64,000 bases of DNA from an uncultured Ulvibacter sp. GTDB lineage: Bacteria > Bacteroidota > Bacteroidia > Flavobacteriales > Flavobacteriaceae. The notes under the pieces were generated by a model that was not told the DNA's origin, made no database searches, and saw only the letters and a program-made list of their open reading frames with translations. The translations under genes and the position numbers were made by a program. The stretch spans positions 186,001-250,000 of the forward strand of contig CALSSW010000003.1 of assembly GCA_943789105.1 (NCBI GenBank), read 5' to 3'. Shown here in pieces: positions 36,467 through 46,500 of the stretch (positions are counted from its first letter, which is position 1; every line of letters starts with the position of its first letter).

Positions 36467-39115
36467 ATGTCTAAAGCCAAAAAGGTTACCCCTTTAATGA
36501 AACAATACAATGCCATCAAGGTAAAATACCCTGATGCATTGTTACTTTTTAGAGTGGGAGACTTTTATGAAACTTTTGGCCAGGATGCTGTAAAAGCCGC
36601 AAAGATTTTAAACATTACTCTTACGGCAAGAAACAATGGTGGCGAGCAAACACCCTTGGCTGGGTTTCCGCACCATTCTGTAAACACCTATCTGCCAAAG
36701 CTTGTTATGGCAGGGTGCAGAGTAGCTATTTGTGATCAGCTAGAAGATCCAAAACAAACTAAAACCATTGTAAAAAGAGGCGTTACAGAGCTTATAACTC
36801 CCGGAGTTGCCCTTAACGATGGTATACTAGAGGCTGGTTCAAATAACTTTTTAGCTGCCGTTCACTTTAGCGCAGGCAAGGGCAGTACATTTAAAAATTC
36901 TCAAAAAATTGGAGTGTCTTTTTTAGATATTTCAACGGGAGAGTTTCTAAGTAGTGAGGGAAACGCATCATATGTAGATAAGCTATTACAAAACTTTAAC
37001 CCTAGCGAGGTGCTTTTTAGCAAACAAAAAAGAAAGCTATTTTCTGAGACCTTTGGAGATCATTTCCAGGTGTTTCATCTAGAGGATTGGGTATTTCACA
37101 AAGATTACGCCCTAGAGACACTGCACAAACATTTTGACACTAAAAACTTAAAAGGCTTTGGGGTTGATCATCTTGAGCACGGTACTATTGCCAGTGGAGC
37201 CGCCTTGCATTATCTAGCAGAGACCCAGCATAATAAACTAAAACACATTACTAAAATAGCACGTATTGCAGAAGATCAGTACGTGTGGATGGACCGTTTT
37301 ACCATACGCAATCTAGAGCTGTATCACAGCCACCAACAAAACGCGGTAACCCTTTTGGATGTTATAGATAAAACCATCTCACCTATGGGCGGCCGCATGT
37401 TAAAGCGGTGGATGGCCTTACCCCTTAAAAATAAGGAGGCTATCACAAGGCGTCATGAAGTGGTTAGTTACCTACTAGAGCACAGCCAAGAGCTGGACAA
37501 AATACAAACCAATACAAAACGCATTGGTGATTTGGAGCGTTTGATATCAAAGGTGGCTACCTTAAAAATTAGCCCACGAGAGGTGGTGCAATTAAAAAAT
37601 TCTTTAGAGGCTATAGTGCCTATAAAACAGCTTTCTCAAAATAGCGATAACCCATCACTTGCTTTGTTGGGCGAGCAGTTAGAGCTGTGTGAAGACTTGA
37701 GATCTAAAATTAAACAAACTCTAGACGAGCAGGCGCCGGTACATATTATAAAAGGGAATGCTATTGCCCATGGGTTTAATGAGGAACTGGATGATTTAAG
37801 AGCCGTTGCTCAGGGAGGAAAACAATACCTAGACCAGATGCTCGCTAGAGAGACTCAGCGCACCGGTATAAGCTCTTTAAAGATTGCCAGTAACAATGTA
37901 TTTGGGTACTATATAGAGGTGCGTAACACCCACAAAGATAAAGTACCTCCAGAGTGGACACGCAAGCAAACTCTTGTAAGTGCAGAGCGGTACATCACAG
38001 AGGAGTTAAAACAATACGAGACAAAAATTTTAGGCGCCGAAGAAAAAATTGCCGTCCTAGAGCATACTATTTTTAATGAACTGCTGGAGTGGATGCTTAC
38101 TTTTATTGCGCCAGTGCAACAAAATGCCAAAGCTATTGCAGAGCTAGACTGCCTTTGTAGTTTTGCCCTGCAAGCAAAACTGTCAAACTATACCAGGCCT
38201 GTTTTTGACGACACCACAGATTTGGAGATAATAGCGGGGCGTCATCCAGTGATAGAAAAACAACTACCGCCAGATGCTCCATACATAAGTAATGATGTTT
38301 TTTTAGACCAACAAGGCCAACAAATTATCATGATTACGGGCCCCAACATGAGTGGTAAGAGTGCTATTTTAAGGCAAACAGCCCTAATTGTACTGCTAGC
38401 ACAAATGGGGAGCTTTGTGCCTGCCACTAAGCTGCGCATGGGAGTGGTAGATAAAATATTTACGCGTGTTGGTGCCAGTGATAACATCTCTATGGGAGAG
38501 TCTACCTTTATGGTAGAGATGAATGAAACTGCTAGTATTCTAAACAATCTTAGCTCTCGCAGTTTAATACTTTTGGATGAAATAGGGCGGGGTACCAGCA
38601 CCTATGATGGAATCTCCATTGCCTGGGCTATTAGCGAATACTTGCACGAGCATCCAAGCAAGGCTAAGGTTTTGTTTGCAACTCATTACCATGAAATTAA
38701 TGAGATGGCAGCCACCTTTGCCCGTATTAAAAACTTTACTGTTTCTGTTAAAGAACTAAAAGACGATGTGTTGTTTTTAAGAAAACTCGTGCCAGGGGGG
38801 TCTCACCATTCTTTTGGAATTCATGTGGCAAAAATGGCAGGAATGCCAAAGGAGGTTTTACATCGTGCCAATAAAATTTTAAAAAGATTAGAAAAAACAC
38901 ATTCTTCTGAGGCCTTGAGTGATACCGTTAAAAAACTAACTGATGAGCAAATGCAGCTCAGTTTCTTTAACTTGGATGATCCTTTATTGGAAGAATTAAG
39001 AGACCAAATCACTGAGCTTGATATAGATACCCTAACTCCTGTAGAGGCTTTACTAAAGTTAAATGAAATTAAAAGAATGCTGCAGCCACCCTCAGGAGAT
39101 ACCCCTAAAAAATAA
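36467..39115 (+). CDS. mutS: DNA mismatch repair protein MutS
   Basis: MutS recognises mispairs and starts mismatch repair with MutL. In the 882-residue protein the mismatch-binding F-x-E motif is in GDFYETFG (about residues 26-33). The ATPase domain has Walker [10 protein letters not shown] (about 625), the SIMGEST-like GESTFMVEM, Walker [17 protein letters not shown] and the HYHE signature. The C-terminal helix-turn-helix and dimer part are present. Length and order are those of bacterial MutS1. Confidence 0.97.
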   Translation: MSKAKKVTPLMKQYNAIKVKYPDALLLFRVGDFYETFGQDAVKAAKILNITLTARNNGGEQTPLAGFPHHSVNTYLPKLVMAGCRVAICDQLEDPKQTKTIVKRGVTELITPGVALNDGILEAGSNNFLAAVHFSAGKGSTFKNSQKIGVSFLDISTGEFLSSEGNASYVDKLLQNFNPSEVLFSKQKRKLFSETFGDHFQVFHLEDWVFHKDYALETLHKHFDTKNLKGFGVDHLEHGTIASGAALHYLAETQHNKLKHITKIARIAEDQYVWMDRFTIRNLELYHSHQQNAVTLLDVIDKTISPMGGRMLKRWMALPLKNKEAITRRHEVVSYLLEHSQELDKIQTNTKRIGDLERLISKVATLKISPREVVQLKNSLEAIVPIKQLSQNSDNPSLALLGEQLELCEDLRSKIKQTLDEQAPVHIIKGNAIAHGFNEELDDLRAVAQGGKQYLDQMLARETQRTGISSLKIASNNVFGYYIEVRNTHKDKVPPEWTRKQTLVSAERYITEELKQYETKILGAEEKIAVLEHTIFNELLEWMLTFIAPVQQNAKAIAELDCLCSFALQAKLSNYTRPVFDDTTDLEIIAGRHPVIEKQLPPDAPYISNDVFLDQQGQQIIMITGPNMSGKSAILRQTALIVLLAQMGSFVPATKLRMGVVDKIFTRVGASDNISMGESTFMVEMNETASILNNLSSRSLILLDEIGRGTSTYDGISIAWAISEYLHEHPSKAKVLFATHYHEINEMAATFARIKNFTVSVKELKDDVLFLRKLVPGGSHHSFGIHVAKMAGMPKEVLHRANKILKRLEKTHSSEALSDTVKKLTDEQMQLSFFNLDDPLLEELRDQITELDIDTLTPVEALLKLNEIKRMLQPPSGDTPKK

Positions 39116-39139
39116 GATGAAATTTTTTAATAAAAAGGG

Positions 39140-39168
39140 TTGATTTTTATCTAAAAATTTTAAATTTG
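39140..39168 (+). promoter_or_regulatory. Bacteroidota-type promoter for the tRNA-Gly/tRNA-Leu pair
   Basis: TTG (39140-39142) and TAAATTTG (39161-39168) are 18 bases apart, 67 bases before the first tRNA. Confidence 0.7.
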
Positions 39169-39235
39169 CACCCGCTTTACTATTGAAGCATGATCATTAA
39201 ATTTGAGATTAGTTTTTACCTAATTTCTCTGAATT

Positions 39236-39308
39236 GCGAAAATAGCTCAGCTGGTAGAGCGCCACCTTGCCAAGGTGGAGGTCGCGGGTTCAAATCCCGT
39301 TTTTCGCT
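39236..39308 (+). tRNA. tRNA-Gly (GCC)
   Basis: GCGAAAA pairs with TTTTCGC; the anticodon stem CCACC/GGTGG encloses TTGCCAA, anticodon GCC. CCA is not encoded. Confidence 0.96.
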
Positions 39309-39323
39309 CTATACTATACCAAT

Positions 39324-39409
39324 GCTGAAGTGGTGGAATTGGTAGACACGCTGGACTTAAAATCCAGTGGGCAGTAATGCCCGTACGGGTTCAAGTCCCG
39401 TCTTCAGTA
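39324..39409 (+). tRNA. tRNA-Leu (TAA)
   Basis: GCTGAAG pairs with CTTCAGT (a G-U pair at the end); the anticodon stem CTGGA/TCCAG encloses CTTAAAA, anticodon TAA. A long variable arm is present. It lies 15 bases after tRNA-Gly and shares its transcript. Confidence 0.95.
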
Positions 39410-39414
39410 CAATC

Positions 39415-39446
39415 AAAAACCGAAACGAAAGTTTCGGTTTTTTTTG
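39415..39446 (+). terminator. Terminator of the tRNA-Gly/Leu transcript
   Basis: AAACCGAAAC and GTTTCGGTTT pair around a GAAA tetraloop and are followed by a T run. Confidence 0.88.
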
Positions 39447-39887
39447 GTTTCTACAATTAAGTTACAGCTTGCTAAAAAGGTTGTAATAAGCAATAGTAAT
39501 GCTAACATAACATTTGGTTAAACAATTATAAATAAAAGCCAGCAATAACAAAAAACTATGTTTTTAGGAGTGCTTTTTTGTTTTGTTTTTTTGACATCCA
39601 AAATTTATAGTGTTAAACAATGTTAAATTGTTTTAAATTGTCAAAAACCACCTCTTTTTCTAGTTTCTTTGAATTATTAATATACTTCTAAGTGTTTTAC
39701 AACGATTTTTTTTGTCCTTAAACTAATTTATTGCTTTTACCGTCTTTTTTTTTTTTTCAAATCTTTTTTTTAGTCTTAATTTGATATTAATTATTTTTTT
39801 TACACGCCCCAAATACAGTTTTTAACTTAAAATTATTTGGATTTTTAAAAAATGATTTTGTTAAAACTAACTTCAAAACAATTTATT
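39447..39887. other. Long AT-rich region before the large cargo gene
   Basis: About 440 bases without a recognisable gene. It contains several long T runs (around 39700-39790) and a short near-repeat of GTTAAAnAATGTT/ATTGTTTTAAATTGT around 39610-39645. I find no clear TTG/TAnnTTTG promoter; it probably holds the promoter and leader of the T9SS cargo gene. Confidence 0.5.
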
Positions 39888-42800
39888 ATGAAAAAATTAT
39901 TACTTACTATTTTCACTTTATTATTGATCTCATCTAATCTCTGGTCACAAGGAAGTGTAACGGCTACTTATTCCTTAGGTGACATACCTACAGATAGAAG
40001 TTTTACTTCTATAGGTTCTACTTCTTCATGTCCCGGACTATTGGATGTTGTTATTCCAGCCGGAGAGGTTGTTACTAGTGTAGACGTATCTTATGATATG
40101 ACTGCTACTACCGAATGGATGAGCGAACAAAGATCTTGGTTATATTGCTCAACAACAACTACTGGTGAACCAGTTGTATTTTCAGGTGTTGGTAATATTG
40201 GAGGAACATATAGCTATTCAAGAAGTGGCTTAACAATAGCAGATGGAGCTCAAGGGACTATTTCTTTTGAAATGCATGCTGGTAGATCTTATGGTGGTTC
40301 TGGTTGCTCAACTATTCAAAATCAAGTTGATGATGGCACTTGGACAATTACTGTAAACCATGCTCCTTATATACAATCTGTAACGTCTACTTATTCCTTA
40401 GGTGACATACCTACAGATAGAAGTTTTACTTCTATAGGTTCTACTTCTTCATGTCCCGGACTATTGGATGTTGTTATTCCAGCCGGAAGGATTGTTTCTA
40501 GTGTAGACGTATCTTATGATATGACTGCTGGTAGCGAATGGATGAGCGAACAAAGATCTTGGTTATATTGCTCAACAACAACTACTGGTGAAGCAGCTGT
40601 ATATTCAGGTGCTGGTAATACTGGAGGAACATATAACTATTCAAGAAGTGGCTTAACAATAGCAGATGGAGCTCAAGGGACTATTTCTTTTGAAATGCAT
40701 GCTGGTAGATCTTATGGTGGTTCTGGTTGCTCAACTATTCAAAATCAAGTTGATGATGGCACTTGGACAATTACTGTAAATCATATTCCTACTCCCTCTT
40801 GTGCAGACGCTTCTGCAACAATGTCTAACATTACAGCAACCGGAGCTACTGCAACATGGGCAGCAGCCAATGGTGCAGCATCTTATGATTGGGAAGTTGT
40901 CCCAACAGGAAACGCTCAAGGCGTTGGAGTTGTAGCATCTGGATCTGGAGAAACTGGACTTACAGTTTCTATTACAGGATTAACAAGTAGTACAGGGTAT
41001 GATTTTTTAATCAGTTCAGATTGTACTACAGACTACGCATCTGCAGTTACTTTCAATACAAGTTATATTAACGACGCTTGCGGCGGAGCTATTGATCTAG
41101 ATACCCTAACTAGTCCTATTTCTGCTACTACAGCTGGAGCAACTAACGACTATACAGGTGGTGATTGTCTTACAAATACTGCATCTCCTGATCTTTTTTA
41201 CAGAGTAACTGTTCCTGCAGAATATACTTTGACTATTCAACAGACGTCTAATGCGTACGATTCTAAAGTACGATTAGCGTATGGAACGTCTTGTCCCGGT
41301 GACATCGTAATAGCATGTCAAGATGACCCTGATACTGGAGTATTGTCATGGGTTAATGATACTGGTTCGGATTGGGAAGTTTATTATGTTCAATCAGCCT
41401 ATTCAACTGGCTCAGGAGCTTTTGTCTTAGATTGGAGTGTTGAAGCTCCAGCTTTGGACCCACCTGGTTGTGCTATTAATCTTCTTCCTGCTGATGGAGC
41501 AATAGATCAAAGCTCATCAGTTGGTATATCATGGGACCAAGCTGCTGATGGGGTTCCTGTTACTTCTTATGACCTTTACTTGTCTAACGGAACAACAACA
41601 GATCTTGCACTTCTAGCAGCTGACTGGACAAGTACAGCAGCAACATTAAATAATTTAAATTTTGGATCTACATATTACTGGCAAATTATCCCAAAAAATG
41701 ATCTTGGTGAAGCAGTTGGTTGTGTAGTTAATTCGTTTACTGTAAAATCATTACCTACTGGCTCTTCAGGTGTTACTTGTGGAACAGGCGACCAAGAAGG
41801 CTCCCCATTTAGTGAAAGTTTTGATGCTCAAGGTGATTGGACTGGTGATTTTGGAAGTTCTAATGATGATTGGAAATTTGGAACTGGACCTACAGGATCA
41901 TCTGATACAGGTCCATCTGGACCACAAGATGCTGGTGGTAGCTATATCTACTGGGAAGCTTCAGGTAGTAATACAAATTCTGGAGCTATCGTTTCTCCAC
42001 TTATAGACCTTACGGCTATTGAACCTGGAAATGACGCAGAGCTTACTTTTTACATGCACGCATATGGAGCAGGCATGGGAACACTAGAAGTAGGTGCTTC
42101 TAATAGCCAGGCAGGTCCTTTTACAAACATTTTCACTTGGGATGGAGCAATTCAAACAGCATCTGGAGATGATTGGACACAAGTAGGATTAGACCTATCA
42201 AGCTATACAGGTGGTAATCTTTATTTAGAGTTCAAAAACACAGGAATAGCCGATTACAGAGGAGACATGTCAATAGATACCTTAACTGTTACGGTTTGTG
42301 AAGAAGTTCCAAGTTGTAATTATGTTTCAAATATTTCTGAATCTAATATTGATGAGACATCAACAACTATATCATTTACAGATAGTAACGATCCAACTCC
42401 ATCCAATGGATGGGATTACGAGTTGTTAGATATTACAGCTGGTGAGGTTACAGGTGGTGGAACACTTGGTAATTTTACATCAACCTCTAACATTCTGAGT
42501 GGATTAACTGGTGCTGGTAATGATTATGAAATTATTATAACTACAAACTGTGGTGGTGTTTTTACAGACATAACAAGTACACCTGAATCTTTTACTTGGA
42601 CTCAAGGTATTCTTCCTGGGACAGCATGTGATTCTCCTATAATTGCAGTTGCTGGTACTTACAGTGACGTAACAGTTTTCGATAATGCATTTAACAATAC
42701 TAATTCTGGTGCTGATGGTGCTATATGGTATAGTTTCACTCCTACTGAGGATGGAACAATTGATGTTAGTTCTTGTGCTTCTGACCCAACTGGTGTTGAC

Positions 42801-45800
42801 ACAAGATTATGGTTATACACAGATGGATGTACAACATTGACGGCAGTTGATAGTGACGATGATGGTTGTGATAGTCCCATCACAAACACTTACGGTTCTG
42901 TTGTAACTGGAGTTGCAGTTAGTTCAGGCCAAGAGTACCTAATAGAATGGGATAACAGATGGGATAGTGATGAATTTGACTGGACTTTAACTTTTACTCC
43001 ACTTCCTGATTGTGCCGATGCTACTAACATAACACAAGTTCAACCCACAACTACATCTGCGACTATTTCATGGTCAGACAGTGTTAACCCAACAGTAGAT
43101 GGAGGTTATGATTATGAATTATTAGACATAACAGCCGGTCAAGTAGCTGGTGAAGGAATTACAGGTAACTCAACTACTTTTTCTTTAGAGCTAACAGGTT
43201 TAATAGGTTCTCATAATGAATATACAATCAACCTTACAACTGTTTGTAATGCATTTTCAAATAGTCCTGGAACATCTTTTAGCTGGGTACAAGACCCAGT
43301 TCTTGGATATGACTGTTCTGCCCCAATAACTGTTTTAGAAGGTGTTAATTCGGCAGTTTTCTCAGCAGAAGGTGCAGGTAATATATGGTATGAATTTGAC
43401 GCTCCTGCAGACTACGGAGGAACTTTGTCTATATCTGCTTGTATCACAGGAACAGATACCTATCTTCAAATGTGGGATGACTGTGATAGCTTCAATTCTG
43501 GAAGTGATGATTATTGTTCTTTAGGATCAGGTCTCATTGATGTGCCTGTAGCACGATCACAATCATATAAATTCCAGTGGCTTAACATATACAGCAGTGC
43601 TAACTTTGATTTTGAATTCGTATTTACACCTACACCAGGTAGTGTATGTACAGCAGCAATTGAAGCACAAGTAGGAACAAATACAACCAATTTTACAACT
43701 TCTGCTGGTGAGGTTACTATAGGAGGAGCTACTGATGAAGTTGTACACTTCTCATACACACCAGTTTCAGATGGAGTTATGACCATTAGTTCATGTGATG
43801 CAACATCTGATACAATTTTTTATATTGCTGATGGATGTGGTAATTATATTGCTAATAGTGACGATGATTGTGGATTACAATCAACCTTAACATTATCCGT
43901 GACTGCTTCTCAGGAGCTGAAAATTTATTGGGCTGGGTGGTACAGTCAAGCTACATTTGATTGGACACTTGAATATGCCGCTTCAGGTTCATGGACAGGA
44001 GCAACAAGTACAGACTGGTCAGAGAGTTCAAACTGGGCAACAGGTGTTTTACCATCATCTTCAAATGATATTACAATTGGAACTGGTTTAACCAATTATC
44101 CAATTATAGGATCAAGTACAGATGCTAATATTAATAATATAACTGTGTCAAGTGGCGCTTCTCTTATAATAGATGAGACCTCTTCTCTTACAGTATCTGG
44201 AGACTTTACCAATAACGGTACAGTTACTCTTAACTCTACTGCAGATGATTTCTCTTCTTTAATTGTAACAGGTACAGCTACTGGAGATATCACTTACAAC
44301 AGATATGTAAATGTATATGACGACACCGCAGGTGGTGGTTGGGATTTAGTATGCTCACCCGTTGATATGTCTATTGCAGATTTTATAGCTGCTAATAATA
44401 CAACAACTCAATCAACAGCTTTAAGTTCAACTGCAGGTAGTTCAACAACAGGTTTTTCTGGCGGTTGGCAGCTTCTTGACTTTTCTCCATCTGAAGATGG
44501 AGCAACAATTGATACTGTATCTCTATTTTTAAGATATAGTGGAGATGCTGGTGGTTCAATTGATTTATATGTTGATTTATATGAATTGGATGCTGCCGTA
44601 CATGGTCCAGCCAATACTAATGCATCGCCTGGTAATATTCCTGAACTAAATACAGGTACACCAATAGAGACTTCAGCTTCTGTTAGTATAAATAGTACTA
44701 CAATTGTACAGACTGATTTCTCTTTTAGTTCAACAATTGATTCATCAAAATACTATTATGTATGGATTAAAGGGTCTGCAGCAAGTGGTTCAAATGCAAA
44801 TATTCAATTTGATTTTGGAGTTGGTGATAATGAAGGTGGTGCTGGAAATAATTTTGGAAGGCTAAATCATATCGTTGATGTAACAGCAACCGGATCTAAT
44901 ATCCAAGTACTTGGTGATGATTATGCCTTTGCTCAGTTTAACAATGCAACTGGACAGTGGGAGAGATATGCTACAGACACCAACACAGGAAGCTTTACAG
45001 CTGGACAAGGATATTCTATGGCAACTACTACAGGTGCTACAGTAACCTTCACTGGTGCTATGCAAACAACAGATCAAAGCATCAATATTATCAATAACGA
45101 TGGTTTAAACAATGTTGGTAGAAGATGGAACTTGGTATCAAACCCTTTCCCATCATACATTGCAGGAAATACTGCTGCAGGAGCTACCAACTTTATGGAT
45201 GCAAACAGTGCTGTTATAGATAGTGAGTTCTTGGCTGTATATGGTTGGACTGGGTCAGATTACACGATTTACAATCAGCTTTCAGGCGCCTTTTCAATGG
45301 CTCCTGGTCAAGCATTTTGGGTAGCTGCAGCAGGCACATCAGATGCCGCTCTTGATTTTACAGCTGCTATGCGTACTACTACAGGAACTGGAGATTTTGT
45401 TTCAGGACCACAGCTACTTACTTACAATGTAGGATTAAAGCTCTACAATGGTGAGATAGAAAGAGCAGCAACCAATTTCTACTTTAGAGATGGTCTTACC
45501 CTAGGTCTTGATCCTGGATACGATGCAGCAGCATACAACCAGTCAACAAAACTAAGTTCAAGACTGGCCGGTGGAAGCCAAGAAACAGCATTTGCTATAA
45601 ATGCTATGGATATTGATGATTTGCAAAATACTAGAGTGCCTCTAGAGATAAGACAAAATGCAGGACAGGCCTTTACTATTAGTATTTCAGATATGGAACT
45701 GCCTCAAGATATCTTTGTATATCTAGAAGATACCTTAAACGGTACCCTTACTTCACTAAACGATGGGGACTTTGAGCTAACAGCACAAAGTAATCTTAGC

Positions 45801-46112
45801 GGAGCAGATAGATTCTTTATTGTCTTTAAGGACAATAGCGTACTATCTAGTGGAGACACCCTTGGTATAAACACGCTAAATGTATACAAAGCAAATACAG
45901 ATAGTTTTGTTACTATAGCGGGTATCACTCCAGAGTTAGGAAATCTAAATGCTACTCTATACAACATACTTGGTGCAACAGTACGTGAAAAAGCGTTAAA
46001 CACTGCAACAGCAACCCAGACGTTATCTACAGAAGGCCTAGCAAGTGGCTTGTATATCATACAATTAAGATCAGGGAACCAAGTGTTCACTAAAAAAATA
46101 ATTGTAGAATAA
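39888..46112 (+). CDS. Large multidomain T9SS cargo protein (type A sorting domain)
   Basis: From the ATG at 39888 the protein has 2074 residues; this start gives a clean signal peptide (MKKLLLTIFTLLLISSNLWSQ). An earlier ATG at 39852 is in frame but spoils it. Order: two 141-residue repeats (about 23-304), fibronectin III-like (305-385), a PPC-like module (395-520), another Fn3-like unit, a MAM-like region starting GSPFSESFD (about 640-800), more Fn3 and PPC-like modules, a segment starting WTGATSTDW (about 1370), an inserted beta-rich domain (about 1503-1668) and a C-terminal type A T9SS sorting signal (GLYIIQLRSG, ending in KKIIVE). It should be exported and attached or released at the surface. 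Ligand or enzyme activity is not evident; adhesion is an inference. Confidence 0.88.
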   Translation: MKKLLLTIFTLLLISSNLWSQGSVTATYSLGDIPTDRSFTSIGSTSSCPGLLDVVIPAGEVVTSVDVSYDMTATTEWMSEQRSWLYCSTTTTGEPVVFSGVGNIGGTYSYSRSGLTIADGAQGTISFEMHAGRSYGGSGCSTIQNQVDDGTWTITVNHAPYIQSVTSTYSLGDIPTDRSFTSIGSTSSCPGLLDVVIPAGRIVSSVDVSYDMTAGSEWMSEQRSWLYCSTTTTGEAAVYSGAGNTGGTYNYSRSGLTIADGAQGTISFEMHAGRSYGGSGCSTIQNQVDDGTWTITVNHIPTPSCADASATMSNITATGATATWAAANGAASYDWEVVPTGNAQGVGVVASGSGETGLTVSITGLTSSTGYDFLISSDCTTDYASAVTFNTSYINDACGGAIDLDTLTSPISATTAGATNDYTGGDCLTNTASPDLFYRVTVPAEYTLTIQQTSNAYDSKVRLAYGTSCPGDIVIACQDDPDTGVLSWVNDTGSDWEVYYVQSAYSTGSGAFVLDWSVEAPALDPPGCAINLLPADGAIDQSSSVGISWDQAADGVPVTSYDLYLSNGTTTDLALLAADWTSTAATLNNLNFGSTYYWQIIPKNDLGEAVGCVVNSFTVKSLPTGSSGVTCGTGDQEGSPFSESFDAQGDWTGDFGSSNDDWKFGTGPTGSSDTGPSGPQDAGGSYIYWEASGSNTNSGAIVSPLIDLTAIEPGNDAELTFYMHAYGAGMGTLEVGASNSQAGPFTNIFTWDGAIQTASGDDWTQVGLDLSSYTGGNLYLEFKNTGIADYRGDMSIDTLTVTVCEEVPSCNYVSNISESNIDETSTTISFTDSNDPTPSNGWDYELLDITAGEVTGGGTLGNFTSTSNILSGLTGAGNDYEIIITTNCGGVFTDITSTPESFTWTQGILPGTACDSPIIAVAGTYSDVTVFDNAFNNTNSGADGAIWYSFTPTEDGTIDVSSCASDPTGVDTRLWLYTDGCTTLTAVDSDDDGCDSPITNTYGSVVTGVAVSSGQEYLIEWDNRWDSDEFDWTLTFTPLPDCADATNITQVQPTTTSATISWSDSVNPTVDGGYDYELLDITAGQVAGEGITGNSTTFSLELTGLIGSHNEYTINLTTVCNAFSNSPGTSFSWVQDPVLGYDCSAPITVLEGVNSAVFSAEGAGNIWYEFDAPADYGGTLSISACITGTDTYLQMWDDCDSFNSGSDDYCSLGSGLIDVPVARSQSYKFQWLNIYSSANFDFEFVFTPTPGSVCTAAIEAQVGTNTTNFTTSAGEVTIGGATDEVVHFSYTPVSDGVMTISSCDATSDTIFYIADGCGNYIANSDDDCGLQSTLTLSVTASQELKIYWAGWYSQATFDWTLEYAASGSWTGATSTDWSESSNWATGVLPSSSNDITIGTGLTNYPIIGSSTDANINNITVSSGASLIIDETSSLTVSGDFTNNGTVTLNSTADDFSSLIVTGTATGDITYNRYVNVYDDTAGGGWDLVCSPVDMSIADFIAANNTTTQSTALSSTAGSSTTGFSGGWQLLDFSPSEDGATIDTVSLFLRYSGDAGGSIDLYVDLYELDAAVHGPANTNASPGNIPELNTGTPIETSASVSINSTTIVQTDFSFSSTIDSSKYYYVWIKGSAASGSNANIQFDFGVGDNEGGAGNNFGRLNHIVDVTATGSNIQVLGDDYAFAQFNNATGQWERYATDTNTGSFTAGQGYSMATTTGATVTFTGAMQTTDQSINIINNDGLNNVGRRWNLVSNPFPSYIAGNTAAGATNFMDANSAVIDSEFLAVYGWTGSDYTIYNQLSGAFSMAPGQAFWVAAAGTSDAALDFTAAMRTTTGTGDFVSGPQLLTYNVGLKLYNGEIERAATNFYFRDGLTLGLDPGYDAAAYNQSTKLSSRLAGGSQETAFAINAMDIDDLQNTRVPLEIRQNAGQAFTISISDMELPQDIFVYLEDTLNGTLTSLNDGDFELTAQSNLSGADRFFIVFKDNSVLSSGDTLGINTLNVYKANTDSFVTIAGITPELGNLNATLYNILGATVREKALNTATATQTLSTEGLASGLYIIQLRSGNQVFTKKIIVE
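39954..40799 (+). repeat. Two tandem 423-bp coding repeats
   Basis: Copy 1 (39954-40376) and copy 2 (40377-40799) encode the same 141-residue module, with about twenty base differences by eye. The reading frame is kept. The module contains conserved Cys pairs and the end GTWTITVNH. Confidence 0.9.
45121..46112 (+). repeat. 3' block shared with the second cargo gene (51220-52211)
   Basis: The last 992 bases of this gene align without gaps with 51220-52211 (constant offset 6099). The last ~810 bases differ at few sites; at protein level I count 12 differences in about 270 residues. The first ~180 bases are more diverged. Confidence 0.9.
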
Positions 46113-46124
46113 TAACTATAAATT

Positions 46125-46164
46125 CTAATTACTGTAAATAATTTAGCATATTTGCAGTAATTAG
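46125..46164. promoter_or_regulatory. Perfect 10-bp inverted repeat upstream of the small peptide gene
   Basis: CTAATTACTG (46125-46134) and CAGTAATTAG (46155-46164) flank 20 bases that contain CATATTTG, close to the -7 consensus. It may be an operator over the peptide promoter, or a hairpin ending the cargo transcript (there is no long T run). Confidence 0.5.
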
Positions 46165-46184
46165 TATTTTAAAAAATAGGAAAC

Positions 46185-46391
46185 ATGTTAAAAAATAAAG
46201 AAAACCAATCAAAAGACATAACAAGAAAACAAGCCCTAAAAAAAATGGGGACGTATGCAACATTTGCTGCATTAGGTACCATGGTTATGCTAAATCCTCT
46301 TAAGGCTGCACAACCATCTCCACCAGACGGTTTTAGTGGTGGCAACCAAAATGGTGCAAGAGGTGTAAGAAGAAACAAAAACAAAAAATAG
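46185..46391 (+). CDS. Small basic peptide, possible RiPP-like precursor
   Basis: A 68-residue protein with an AGGA Shine-Dalgarno-like sequence 5 bases before the ATG, unusual in this genome. The N-terminal half is KDITRKQALKKMG followed by a hydrophobic stretch (YATFAALGTMVML) and NPLKAAQ, resembling a signal or leader; the C-terminal half is PSPPDGFSGGNQNGARG and a very basic end. I do not recognise a characterised family. Its place upstream of a PqqD/HPr-kinase-like gene and a nucleotidyltransferase gene suggests a precursor that is modified by them. It could also be a small secreted or membrane peptide unrelated to them. Confidence 0.65.
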   Translation: MLKNKENQSKDITRKQALKKMGTYATFAALGTMVMLNPLKAAQPSPPDGFSGGNQNGARGVRRNKNKK

Positions 46392-46453
46392 CACTCATAA
46401 AAATATGCTCCATTATTAACTAACTAGTAATAGTTTGTTTTTAATATAAATAT

Positions 46454-46500
46454 AAACCAGAGGTAGAACAACATATTGTTTTACCTTTGGTTTTTTGTAT
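46454..46500 (+). terminator. Long hairpin terminator between peptide and kinase genes
   Basis: AAACCAGAGGTAGAACA (46454-46470) pairs over 17 positions (two G-U) with TGTTTTACCTTTGGTTT (46477-46493), loop ACATAT, followed by TTTGTATTTTT. It should end most transcription after the peptide gene. Confidence 0.8.

Noticed and set aside
39600-39650. Short GTTAAA/AATTGT near-repeats as a CRISPR or iteron array
   Set aside because: Only two or three imperfect copies in AT-rich DNA, no regular spacing and no replication or Cas genes nearby.
42659-45077. Several open frames of 60-80 codons on the minus strand inside the T9SS cargo genes
   Set aside because: They mirror the Ser/Thr/Gly-rich coding strand, have no recognisable domains and no start context; shadows of the real gene.
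45704-46090. Minus-strand frame of 128 codons repeated at 51803-52189 as a conserved gene
   Set aside because: It is conserved only because the underlying 3' block is duplicated; it has no domain and lies wholly inside the sorting-domain coding region.
46185-46391. Small peptide as an ordinary twin-arginine export substrate
   Set aside because: The N-terminus reads TRKQALKKMG, without the RR pair and consensus, and the rest is too short for a folded cargo.
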